Origin: Acidobacteriota bacterium
Lineage (GTDB): Bacteria; Acidobacteriota; Thermoanaerobaculia; UBA5066
Direction of reading: 5' to 3'
NCBI GenBank assembly: GCA_029781975.1
Contig: JAKOVQ010000003.1
Span: 1-64,000, forward strand
DNA length: 64,000 nt
The notes under the pieces are model-generated. The model did no database searches. It was not told the DNA's origin and saw nothing but the letters and a program-made list of their open reading frames with translations. A program made the translations under genes and the position numbers. Positions 45,518 to 53,851 of the stretch are shown here, piece after piece (positions within the stretch are counted from its first letter, which is position 1; every line of letters begins with the position of its first letter).

Positions 45518-46944
45518 GAGCCGTGTCGTCCCGATTCCCCTTCCGACGCACCCGGGCCCGGCCGGACGAGCCGCTCCTGCCGTTCGGCGGGCGGGGCTCC
45601 GACCCCGATTCCGTCACGGTCTCGGCCTACGTGACCCGCCTCAACTCGGTCCTGAAGGCGGCGCTCCCCGAGACGTGGGTGAAGGGGGAGCTGGCGGATT
45701 TCCGCGTCTGGTCGTCGGGGCACGCCTACTTCACCCTCAAGGACGCCTTCGCCTCGCTCCCGGCCGTCATCTGGGCGTCCGACCTCGCGCGGGTGCCGTT
45801 CCGGCCCGAGGCGGGGATGGAGATCCTCGCGCGGGGACGGCCGGACGTCTGGGCCAAGACGGGGAAGCTCTCGCTCGTCGTCTCGGAGCTCCAGCCCGTC
45901 GGAGTCGGGGCGCTCCAGCTCGCCTTCGAGCAGCTGAAGGCGCGCCTCCAGGCGGAGGGGCTCCTCGACGTGGCCCGCAAGCGGCCGCTCCCGCTCCTCC
46001 CCCGCCGGATCGGTCTCGTCACCTCGCGGCACGGGGCCGCCGTCCGCGACGTCCTGAAGGTGCTGCGCGCGCGCTTCCCGAACGCCCACGTCACCCTCTT
46101 CCCGGTCGCGGTCCAGGGAGAGGGGGCGCCGGCCGAGATCGTCCGCGCGCTCGAGGCGCTCTCGAGGGCGCGCGCCGCCGACGTCGTCATCGTGACGCGC
46201 GGCGGCGGGTCGAAGGAGGACCTCGCCGCCTTCAACGACGAGCGGGTGGCGCGCGCGATCGCGGCCTGCCCGGTCCCGACGATCTCCGCCGTCGGGCACG
46301 AGGTCGACGTGACGCTCGCCGACCTCGTCGCCGACGTCCGGGCGGCCACCCCCTCGCACGCCGCCGAGCTGGTCGTGGCGCGCCGCGACCAGTTCGACGC
46401 GCGGATCGAGGGGCTCGGGCGGGAGCTCGTCCGCGCGCTCCGCTCCCGGCTCCTCGCGGGCGACGCGGAGCTCGCCCGCCTCGCCCACGCCCCCTCGCTG
46501 GCCGGCCTCCCCGGCCGCGCCGCCGCCCGGAGGGAGCGGCTCGAGTCGCTCGCCCGCGCCCTCGTCGCGGCGATCCGCGGCCTCCCCGCGGCGTACGGCG
46601 AGCGGCTCGCGCGGGCGGAAGGGCGCCTCGGCTCCTTCCCGGCGCGGGCCGCGCTCCCCCTGCGGGCCGCTCGGGTGGGCTCGCTCGCGTCGGCCCTCGT
46701 CGACAGGCTCGGGGCACGGCGGGACGGGGCCGAGCGGCGCCTGGCAGCCGTCGCGGGGGCGCTCCAGGCGCTGAGCCCCCTCCGGGTCCTGGCGCGCGGC
46801 TACTCGATCACCTACCACGGGGAGGCCAGGAGCCCCCTCACCGACCCGGCCGGCGTCGCCCCCGGGGACCCCCTTCGGATCGTCCTCGCGAGGGGGGAGC
46901 TCAGGGCGCGGGCCGCGGGGACCGTTCGCGGAGGAGAGGAATGA
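45514..46944 (+). CDS. xseA: exodeoxyribonuclease VII large subunit
   Basis: A 476-residue nuclease subunit. After a 25-residue basic head, an OB-fold (VSAYVTRLNSVLKAALPETW, GELADFRVWSSGHAYFTLKD) leads into the catalytic domain (PLLPRRIGLVTSRHGAAVRDV, TRGGGSKEDLAAFNDE, SAVGHEVDVTLADLVAD), then a long coiled coil and a closing GYSITY segment. With XseB it degrades single-stranded DNA into short oligonucleotides. The GTG at 45514 is the only start upstream of the OB-fold in this frame. It overlaps xseB by four bases. Confidence 0.94.
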   Translation: MRAVSSRFPFRRTRARPDEPLLPFGGRGSDPDSVTVSAYVTRLNSVLKAALPETWVKGELADFRVWSSGHAYFTLKDAFASLPAVIWASDLARVPFRPEAGMEILARGRPDVWAKTGKLSLVVSELQPVGVGALQLAFEQLKARLQAEGLLDVARKRPLPLLPRRIGLVTSRHGAAVRDVLKVLRARFPNAHVTLFPVAVQGEGAPAEIVRALEALSRARAADVVIVTRGGGSKEDLAAFNDERVARAIAACPVPTISAVGHEVDVTLADLVADVRAATPSHAAELVVARRDQFDARIEGLGRELVRALRSRLLAGDAELARLAHAPSLAGLPGRAAARRERLESLARALVAAIRGLPAAYGERLARAEGRLGSFPARAALPLRAARVGSLASALVDRLGARRDGAERRLAAVAGALQALSPLRVLARGYSITYHGEARSPLTDPAGVAPGDPLRIVLARGELRARAAGTVRGGEE

Positions 46945-47222
46945 CCGGAAAGGCGAAGCTGCCGAAGGGGATCACCTTCGAGAAGGCGCTCGAGAGGCTG
47001 GAGAGGATCGTCGACGAGCTCGAGGACCCCGAACGGGGGCTCGAGGCCTCGCTCGAGCTCTTCGAGGAGGGGGTCCTCCTCTCCCGGTTCTGCCGCGGCA
47101 AGCTCGACGAGATCCAGAAGAGGGTCGAGGTGGTCCTCGGGGAGACGCCCGAGGGGCTCGTGACCGCCCCGTTCGAGGCGGAAGGGGACGAAGCCGGCTC
47201 CGACGGCGGGGACGAGAGGTGA
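46941..47222 (+). CDS. xseB: exodeoxyribonuclease VII small subunit
   Basis: A 93-residue protein matching XseB: ITFEKALERLERIVDELEDPERGLEASLELFEEG, two helices that wrap the large subunit's coiled coil. The last 20 residues are acidic and variable. GGAGAGGA lies before the ATG, whose bases overlap the xseA stop. Its own stop overlaps the GTG of the prenyl synthase gene. Confidence 0.93.
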   Translation: MTGKAKLPKGITFEKALERLERIVDELEDPERGLEASLELFEEGVLLSRFCRGKLDEIQKRVEVVLGETPEGLVTAPFEAEGDEAGSDGGDER

Positions 47223-48145
47223 CCCCCCCGGCTGCCGTCCGGAGGCCGCCCCTCGAGGAGTGGCTCGCCGGGCGGCGGGGGGAGACGGAGGCCGCCCTCC
47301 TCCGCGTCCTCCCGGCCGCCGGGGAGCCGCTGTCCGACGCGATGCGCTACAGCGTCCTGGCGGGAGGGAAGCGGCTCCGCCCGATCCTCGCGCTGACGCT
47401 CTACGACGTCTGCGGCGGCGCGTCTCCCGTCCCGTCCGAGGTGGCCGAGGCCGCGGCCGCGCTGGAGCTCGTCCACACCTACTCGCTGATCCACGACGAC
47501 CTCCCGTGCATGGACGACGACACGCTCCGGCGAGGCCGGCCGACGTGCCACGTCGTCCACGGCGAGGCGATGGCCCTCCTGGCGGGGGACGCGCTGCAGA
47601 CGCTGGGGTTCGAGCTCCTCGCGACGCGGCCGTCGGGGAAGGAGGCGGCCCCGCGGCGCGCGGAGGCGGTAGCGCTCCTGGCCCGCGCGATCGGCGTGTC
47701 CGGGATGGCCGGGGGGCAGGCGCTCGACCTGGCGGCACAGGGGGCGGTCGGCCGCGGCGCGGGGGCGGCAGAGCGCCTGCGCGAGATCCACGAGAAGAAG
47801 ACCGGGCGCCTCCTCCAGGCCTCCGCCGAGCTCGGGGCCGTCCTCGCGGGCGCCCCTCCCGTCCGGAGGAGCGACGTGGCCCGCTACGGCGTCCTCCTGG
47901 GCCTCCTCTTCCAGATCGCGGACGACCTCCTCGACGTGACGGCCTCGGCCGACGCCCTCGGCAAGACCGCCGGCAAGGACGCGGCGCAGGAGAAGCTGAC
48001 CTACCCGGCCCTCTTCGGCCTCGAGGGGGCCCGCGCCGAGCGCGACCGGGCGCTCGCCGCGGCGCTGGAGGCGGCCGAGGCCGTCGAAGGGGGCCCCGGG
48101 ATCCTGTCGGAGCTGGCCCGCTACGCGGCCCACCGGGACCGCTGA
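47219..48145 (+). CDS. ispA: farnesyl/geranyl(geranyl) diphosphate synthase
   Basis: A 308-residue head-to-tail prenyl transferase. The first aspartate-rich motif is DDLPCMDDDTLRRG and the second is IADDLLDVT; KRLRP near 52 binds pyrophosphate. The two residues between DDxx and DD (Pro-Cys insertion) give the DDxxxxD form of bacterial short-chain enzymes. Product length cannot be read reliably. It supplies precursors for quinones and undecaprenyl phosphate, and together with dxs just downstream forms the usual xseB-ispA-dxs set. Confidence 0.92.
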   Translation: MTPPAAVRRPPLEEWLAGRRGETEAALLRVLPAAGEPLSDAMRYSVLAGGKRLRPILALTLYDVCGGASPVPSEVAEAAAALELVHTYSLIHDDLPCMDDDTLRRGRPTCHVVHGEAMALLAGDALQTLGFELLATRPSGKEAAPRRAEAVALLARAIGVSGMAGGQALDLAAQGAVGRGAGAAERLREIHEKKTGRLLQASAELGAVLAGAPPVRRSDVARYGVLLGLLFQIADDLLDVTASADALGKTAGKDAAQEKLTYPALFGLEGARAERDRALAAALEAAEAVEGGPGILSELARYAAHRDR

Positions 48146-48188
48146 GGGCCGGATGGAAGAAACGCCCGTAGAATCGAGGGTTCAGACG

Positions 48189-50114
48189 ATGACCACGACA
48201 CGCCCGACCCCCCTCCTCGACCGCGTGAGCTGGCCCCGGGACCTGAAGCCCCTGACCCTCGAGGAGCTCGAGACCCTCTCCGACGAGGTCCGGAGCTTCC
48301 TCATCGAGTCGGTCTCCAAGACGGGAGGGCACTTCGCTTCCGGCCTCGGGACGGTCGAGCTGACCGTCGCCCTCCACTACGTCTTCGACACGCCGCGGGA
48401 CCTCCTCGTCTGGGACGTGAGCCACCAGTGCTACCCGCACAAGGTCCTGACCGGCCGCAGGGCCCGGCTCCAGACGATCCGCCAGAAGGGGGGGCTCTCG
48501 GGCTTCACGAGCCGGGCCGAGTCGGAGTACGACGTCTTCAACGCCGCCCACGCCTCCACGTCGATCTCCGCCGCCCTCGGCATGGCCGCCGCGCGCGACG
48601 CCAAGGGGGACGACTACCACGTCGTCGCGATCATCGGGGACGGCGGCCTGACCGGCGGCGTCGCCATGGAGGGGCTGAACCAGGCGGGCTTCCTCAAGCG
48701 GAAGCTGATCGTCATCCTGAACGACAACGAGATGTCGATCGCCCCGAACGTCGGGGCGCTCTCCGGCTACCTCCTCCGGATCGCGCGCGGGCAGATCTAC
48801 AACAAGGTCCGCGGCGACGTGGCGAGCGTCCTGAAGAAGCTCCCGGCCGGGCAGCGGCTCGCGCAGATGGCCGAGCAGATCGAGGACGCCGTCAAGCACG
48901 CGCTCGTCCCGGGGACCCTCTTCGAGGAGCTCGGCTTCACCTACGTCGGGCCGATCGACGGCCACAACGTCCCCGGCCTCGTGAAGACCCTCCGGCAGGC
49001 GAAGGACCACCCGGGGCCGATCCTCGTCCACGTCCTGACGACGAAGGGGAAGGGGTACGCCCTGGCCGAGAAGGACCCGGTCTTCTGGCACGGCCCGTCC
49101 CCGTTCAAGGCCGAGACGGGGGAGATCGCGAAGAAGGCCGCGCCGCCGAGCTACACGTCGATCTTCGCGGACACGCTGATCCAGCTGGCCGAGAAGGACG
49201 AGCGGATCGTGGCGATCACGGCCGCGATGCCGGACGGGACGGGGCTCGACCGCTTCGCCCGCCGCTTCCCGGAGCGGACGTTCGACGTCGGGATCTGCGA
49301 GCAGCACGCGGTCCTCTTCGCGGCGGGGCTCGCGACGCAGGGGCAGAGGCCCGTCTGCGCCATCTACTCGACCTTCCTGCAGCGGGCGTACGACCAGCTG
49401 TTCCACGACGTCTGCCTGATGGACCTCCCGATCGTCTTCGCGCTCGACCGGGCCGGCCTCGTCGGGGCCGACGGACCGACCCACCACGGCGCGTACGACC
49501 TCTCGTACCTGCGCGTCTTCCCGAACATGATGGTGGCGGCGCCCAAGGACGAGAACGAGCTGAGGCACCTCCTCGCCTCGGCCTTCGTCACCGGGCACCC
49601 GACCGCGATCCGCTACCCGCGGGGGAGCGGGTCCGGCCTGGCGCTCGACCCGCAGCCGAAGCCCCTGCCGATCGGCAAGGGCGAGGCGCTCCGGGTCGGG
49701 AAGGACGGGGTCGTCGTCGCCGTCGGGGACCCGGTCCTCCCCGCCTGGAGGGCGGCCGAGAGGCTCGCGGCCGAGGGGGGCGCCTCCCTCACGGTGATCA
49801 ACGCCCGGTGGGTGAAGCCGATCGACAAGGAGCTCCTGGCCCAGCTCGTGAAGCCCGGCTCCCGGGTCATCACCGTCGAGGAGAACGCCGTCGCCGGCGG
49901 CTTCGGCTCCGCGGTGGCGGAGGCCCTCGACGAGCTCGGGATCGACGCCCGGATCCGGCGCGTCGGCCTCCCCGACCGCTTCGTCGCCCACGCCACGCAG
50001 GCCGAGCAGCGCCAGGAGGTGGCCCTGGACGAGGAGGGGCTCCTCCGGACGTTCCGGGAGGCGACGTCGGCGGTCGTCCCGATCCGGCCCGCGACGACGC
50101 GCGCCGCGAGCTGA
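48189..50114 (+). CDS. dxs: 1-deoxy-D-xylulose-5-phosphate synthase
   Basis: A 641-residue thiamine-diphosphate enzyme that condenses pyruvate and glyceraldehyde 3-phosphate, the first step of the MEP pathway. Signatures are LIESVSKTGGHFASGLG, DVSHQCYPHK, the cofactor-binding GDGGLTGG with NDNEMSIAPN, the transketolase core CEQHAVLFAAGLA and DRAGLVGADGPTHHG. A second in-frame ATG lies 36 bases upstream (48153); it has a good GAGGG and cannot be excluded. A TAGAAT at 48169-48174 hints at an internal promoter between the two. Confidence 0.95.
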   Translation: MTTTRPTPLLDRVSWPRDLKPLTLEELETLSDEVRSFLIESVSKTGGHFASGLGTVELTVALHYVFDTPRDLLVWDVSHQCYPHKVLTGRRARLQTIRQKGGLSGFTSRAESEYDVFNAAHASTSISAALGMAAARDAKGDDYHVVAIIGDGGLTGGVAMEGLNQAGFLKRKLIVILNDNEMSIAPNVGALSGYLLRIARGQIYNKVRGDVASVLKKLPAGQRLAQMAEQIEDAVKHALVPGTLFEELGFTYVGPIDGHNVPGLVKTLRQAKDHPGPILVHVLTTKGKGYALAEKDPVFWHGPSPFKAETGEIAKKAAPPSYTSIFADTLIQLAEKDERIVAITAAMPDGTGLDRFARRFPERTFDVGICEQHAVLFAAGLATQGQRPVCAIYSTFLQRAYDQLFHDVCLMDLPIVFALDRAGLVGADGPTHHGAYDLSYLRVFPNMMVAAPKDENELRHLLASAFVTGHPTAIRYPRGSGSGLALDPQPKPLPIGKGEALRVGKDGVVVAVGDPVLPAWRAAERLAAEGGASLTVINARWVKPIDKELLAQLVKPGSRVITVEENAVAGGFGSAVAEALDELGIDARIRRVGLPDRFVAHATQAEQRQEVALDEEGLLRTFREATSAVVPIRPATTRAAS

Positions 50115-50127
50115 GCCGGCGCCCCGG

Positions 50128-51141
50128 ATGCGAGCCCTCGTCTGCGACCGGCCCGGGGCGGCGAGCCTCCGCGAGGTGGCCGCCCCCGAGCCGGGGCCGG
50201 GCGAGGTCGTCGTCCGGGTGGAGGCGGCCCTCACCTGCGGAACCGACCTGAAGCTCTACAGGCGCGGACACCCGAAGTTCCCGCTGCCGGCGATCCTCGG
50301 GCACGAGTTCGCCGGGACGGTCGTCGCCGCCGGGGAGGGAGCGCCCGCCCCGGTCGGCGCACGGGTGACCGCGGCCGTCTCGGGTCCCTGCGGCGCCTGC
50401 GCCGACTGCCTCGCCGGCCGCGAGAACGTCTGCGCCACCGCCTTCTCCGCCCCCCTCTGGGGAGCCTTCGCCGAGAGGATCCGCGTCCCGGCGCGGGTGG
50501 CGGCCCGGGGGCTCTTCCGCCTGCCGGACGGGATGCCGGCCGCGACGGCGGCCCTCCTCGACCCGCTCGCGTCGGTCGTGCGCGGCCTCTCCCGCGTCCC
50601 GCTCGACGGGGCCCGCAGCCTCCTGGTCCTCGGGACCGGGCCGATCGCGCTGATGTTCGCGGCGCTCGCCCTCCCGCGCGGCCTCCGCGTCGTCGTGGCC
50701 GGACGCCGTCCGCACCGGCTCGCGGCCCACGCCGCGCTCGGGGCCGACACCGTCCTCCTCGACGGCGGCGCCCCCGACGCCGCGCGGGGCGCCGTGGGGG
50801 AGGGGGGAGCCGACGTCGTCGTCGACACGACCGGCGACGCCCGGGTCGCGTCCTCGGCGGTGGACCTGGCGGCGCGGGGCGGGACCGTCCTCCTCTTCGC
50901 CGGGCTCGCGCGCGGCGTGACGATCCCCGTCCTCGCCCACCGGGTCCACTACGACGAGGTCTCGGTCGTGGGCTCGTTCCACTACACGCCCCGGCAGGCC
51001 CGGGAGGCGCTCGAGCTCCTTCAGGCGGGAGCCCTGCCGGTCGAGGCGCTCGTCACCGACCGGCGCCCGCTGGAGGAGTGGGAGGAGGTCTTCGCCTCGC
51101 TCGAGAAGGGCGAAGGGATGAAGACCGCGTTCGTCCCGTGA
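50128..51141 (+). CDS. zinc-dependent alcohol dehydrogenase family protein (copy 1)
   Basis: A 337-residue medium-chain dehydrogenase. Catalytic zinc: Cys in LTCGTDLK and His-Glu in LGHEFAG. Structural zinc: four Cys in CGACADCLAGRENVC. The NAD(P) fold is marked by LVLGTGPIALM. It resembles threonine/sorbitol dehydrogenase-like proteins, but substrate cannot be assigned. It sits 13 bases after dxs and shares a 4-base overlap with a paralogue, so both are carried in the isoprenoid operon. Confidence 0.88.
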   Translation: MRALVCDRPGAASLREVAAPEPGPGEVVVRVEAALTCGTDLKLYRRGHPKFPLPAILGHEFAGTVVAAGEGAPAPVGARVTAAVSGPCGACADCLAGRENVCATAFSAPLWGAFAERIRVPARVAARGLFRLPDGMPAATAALLDPLASVVRGLSRVPLDGARSLLVLGTGPIALMFAALALPRGLRVVVAGRRPHRLAAHAALGADTVLLDGGAPDAARGAVGEGGADVVVDTTGDARVASSAVDLAARGGTVLLFAGLARGVTIPVLAHRVHYDEVSVVGSFHYTPRQAREALELLQAGALPVEALVTDRRPLEEWEEVFASLEKGEGMKTAFVP

Positions 51142-52172
51142 TCCCCCGCACGATGAAGGCCGCGCTGGTCAGGAGCCCCGCGGACGTCGAGGTCGTCGAG
51201 ATGCCGGTCCCCGAGCCGGGGCCCGGCGACGTCCTCGTGGCGATGAAGGCAGTGGGCCTTTGCGGGAGCGACGTCTCCCCGTGGTACGTCGCCACGAAGG
51301 CCCCGGCCGTCCTCGGCCACGAGACGGCGGGGGTCGTGGCGGCCCTCGGCGACGGCGTCGGGGGTCTCGTGCCCGGGGACAGGGTCTTCGTCCACCACCA
51401 CGCCCCGTGCGGCTCCTGCCGCTGGTGCGCGCGGGGGGAGAGCGTCCAGTGCCGCTCGTGGAAGCCTTCGAGGCTCTTCCCGGGAGGGCTCGCGGAGTTC
51501 GTCCGGGTCGACGCCCTCGCCGTCGCGCGGGACACGCTGAAGCTCCCCGACGGCATGAGCCTCGACGCCGGCGCCTTCGTGGAGCCGGTCGCCTGCGCGC
51601 TGAAGGCCGTCGACCGGGCGGAGGTGCGCGCGGGGGACACGGCCCTCGTCGTCGGGCTCGGCTCGAACGGCATCCTCCTCGGCCTCCTCGCGCGCCTCGC
51701 CGGCGCCGCGCGCGTCGTCGGGAGCGACCCGGACCCGGCGCGCCGCCGCTTCGCCCTCCTGTTCGGCTTCGACGCGGTCGTCGACCCGTCCCGCGACGAC
51801 GCGGCGGAGGCGTGCCGGGACGACGGAGCCGAGGGAGCGGACGCGGTCTTCGTGGTCCCCACGGCCGAGGAGGCGGTCCTCGCGGGCGTCGCCGCCGCCG
51901 CCCCGGCCGGGCGCGTCGTCCTCTTCTCCCCGGTGGCGCCCGGGAAGAGGTGGGCCCTGGAGCCGCACCTCCCCTATTTCCGCGACCTGACCCTCCGCTT
52001 CAGCTACTCGTCCGGTCCCGCCGAGACCCGCCGGTCCCTCGACCTCCTTTCGGCCGGCGCGATCCCGGTGGAGAGGCTCGTGACGCACCGGCTGCCGCTC
52101 GCGCGGGCCGCCGAGGCCTTCGCCCTCGCCGTCCGCGGCGGCGAGGCGCTGAAGGTCCTCGTCGAGATGTGA
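51138..52172 (+). CDS. zinc-dependent alcohol dehydrogenase family protein (copy 2)
   Basis: A 344-residue paralogue of the previous gene. The catalytic zinc Cys is in GLCGSDVSPW, His-Glu in LGHETAG, and the structural cluster is CGSCRWCARGESVQC. The cofactor fold is VVGLGSNGILL. The GTG at 51138 overlaps the upstream stop; an ATG 15 bases later (51153) is also possible and would leave the family N-terminus intact. The pair may form a heteromer or take the two steps of a short pathway. Its stop overlaps the GTG of tlyA. Confidence 0.87.
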   Translation: MIPRTMKAALVRSPADVEVVEMPVPEPGPGDVLVAMKAVGLCGSDVSPWYVATKAPAVLGHETAGVVAALGDGVGGLVPGDRVFVHHHAPCGSCRWCARGESVQCRSWKPSRLFPGGLAEFVRVDALAVARDTLKLPDGMSLDAGAFVEPVACALKAVDRAEVRAGDTALVVGLGSNGILLGLLARLAGAARVVGSDPDPARRRFALLFGFDAVVDPSRDDAAEACRDDGAEGADAVFVVPTAEEAVLAGVAAAAPAGRVVLFSPVAPGKRWALEPHLPYFRDLTLRFSYSSGPAETRRSLDLLSAGAIPVERLVTHRLPLARAAEAFALAVRGGEALKVLVEM

Positions 52173-52918
52173 CGGCGACGCCGAAGAGGAGGCTCGACGT
52201 CCTCCTCGTCGAGCGGGGGCTGGCCGAGTCGCGGACGCGCGCCGCCGCCCTGATCCTCGCGGGCCGCGTGGCCGTGAAGGGGATCCCGGCCCCCAAGCCC
52301 GGGACCCCCGTCCGCGAGGACGCCGAGGTCGCGCTGTCGGAGCCCGAGCACCCGTGGGCGTCCCGCGGGGGCGTCAAGCTGGCGGCGGGGCTCGACGCGT
52401 TCGGGGTCGACCCGGCACGGAAGGTCTGTCTCGACGTCGGGGCCTCCACCGGGGGCTTCACCGACGTCCTCCTCTCGCGGGGAGCGGCCCGCGTCTACGC
52501 CGTCGACGTGGGATGGGGGCAGCTCCACGCGCGGCTGAGGACCGACCCGCGCGTCGTCCTGAGGGAGCGGGTCAACGCCCGCCACCTCTCCTCCGCCGAG
52601 GTGCCGGAGCCGATCGAGGTCGCCGTGGCGGACGTCTCGTTCATCTCGCTGACGCTCGTCCTCCCGGCCGTCGTCCCCCTCCTCGCCCCGGGGGCGGAGG
52701 CGGTCCTCCTCGTGAAGCCCCAGTTCGAGTCGGCCCGGGGCGAGGTGGGGAGGGGCGGGATCGTCCGCGACCCCGAGGTGAGGGCGCGCGCCGGGGCGCG
52801 GGTGGTCGATTCGGCCCGCGCGCTGGGGCTCGTCCCGCTGGGCCTCGTCGACTCCCCCCTCCCCGGCGCGGACGGAAACGTCGAGCTTCTCGCGGGATTC
52901 CGCGCCCCCGCCCGCTAG
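52169..52918 (+). CDS. tlyA: TlyA-family rRNA 2'-O-methyltransferase
   Basis: A 249-residue protein with an S4 RNA-binding domain (RLDVLLVERGLAESRTRAAALI) and an FtsJ/RrmJ-type methyltransferase domain (CLDVGASTGGFTDVLL binds S-adenosylmethionine; KPQFE and VVDSARALGL follow). It modifies ribosomal RNA; in mycobacteria loss of TlyA gives capreomycin resistance. The haemolysin label sometimes attached to this family is not supported. GTGA overlap with the upstream dehydrogenase gene. Confidence 0.92.
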   Translation: MTATPKRRLDVLLVERGLAESRTRAAALILAGRVAVKGIPAPKPGTPVREDAEVALSEPEHPWASRGGVKLAAGLDAFGVDPARKVCLDVGASTGGFTDVLLSRGAARVYAVDVGWGQLHARLRTDPRVVLRERVNARHLSSAEVPEPIEVAVADVSFISLTLVLPAVVPLLAPGAEAVLLVKPQFESARGEVGRGGIVRDPEVRARAGARVVDSARALGLVPLGLVDSPLPGADGNVELLAGFRAPAR

Positions 52919-52928
52919 AATCGTCCTC

Positions 52929-53834
52929 GTGCCCGCGAGGAGGAGACCGCCCGCCCGGGCGCCGGTCCGGCGCGTCGCGCTCGTCACGCGGACGACGAGC
53001 CCGGAGGCGGTCGCCCTCGCGCTGGAGCTGGAGGCGTTCCTCGCGCGGCGGGGCCTCGAGGTGATCCACGACGCCGAGTCGGGGATGGCGCGCGGGGCGT
53101 CCGCCGCGATCCCGCGCGACGAGGTGGCGCGGCACGTCGACCTCGTCGTGACCCTGGGCGGGGACGGGACCCTCCTGTCCGTCGCCCGCGCTCCGGGGCG
53201 GGTGGTGCCGATCCTCGGGATCAACACCGGAAGGCTCGGCTTCCTGACCGCCTGCCAGCCCGGGGAGCACCTCCCCGTCCTGGAGGCCGCCCTGGCGGGA
53301 ACGGCGCCGATCGAGAGGCGGCGGCGCCTCGCCGTGACGTTGCTGGTGTCCGGGCGCCGCCCGCGCGGGTTCCTGGTCGTCAACGACGCGGTCATCGGCA
53401 AGGCGGCCCTCGCGCGGATGGCGACCATCCGGGTCGAGTCCGACGGCGAGCTCGTCGCGCGCTACCGGGGGGACGGCCTCATCGTCTCCACGCCGACCGG
53501 CTCGACCGCCTACAACCTCTCGGCGGGGGGACCGATCCTCGCGCCGACGATGCCCGCCATCGTCCTGGCGCCGATCTGCCCCCACACGCTCTCGCTCCGG
53601 CCGCTCGTCCTCCCCGACGACGTCCGGCTCGAGCTCGCGACCGAGAGCGATCCCGGCGACGTCTTCCTCACCCTCGACGGACAGGAGGGGTACGCGCTCC
53701 CCGACGGCGCGCGCGTGAGGGTCGAGCGGGCGCCGGGCGCGCTGGCGCTCGTGCGCGCGCCCGGCCGCTCGTTCTTCGACGTCCTGGCGACGAAGCTCTC
53801 CTTCGGCGGCGGGCGCGAGCCGGCGCCGCGCTGA
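52929..53834 (+). CDS. nadK: NAD kinase
   Basis: A 301-residue kinase that makes NADP from NAD and ATP. Key motifs are VTLGGDGTLLSVAR, INTGRLGFL, NDAVIGK, and the TPTGSTAYNLSAGGPI loop. The first 14 residues are Arg/Pro-rich and may be untranslated or disordered. The GTG has TAGAAT ending 7 bases upstream and no ribosome site, so it may be transcribed from its own leaderless start as well as by readthrough from tlyA, 10 bases away. Confidence 0.95.
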   Translation: MPARRRPPARAPVRRVALVTRTTSPEAVALALELEAFLARRGLEVIHDAESGMARGASAAIPRDEVARHVDLVVTLGGDGTLLSVARAPGRVVPILGINTGRLGFLTACQPGEHLPVLEAALAGTAPIERRRRLAVTLLVSGRRPRGFLVVNDAVIGKAALARMATIRVESDGELVARYRGDGLIVSTPTGSTAYNLSAGGPILAPTMPAIVLAPICPHTLSLRPLVLPDDVRLELATESDPGDVFLTLDGQEGYALPDGARVRVERAPGALALVRAPGRSFFDVLATKLSFGGGREPAPR

Positions 53835-53851
53835 GGCGCGGGGCGACACCC

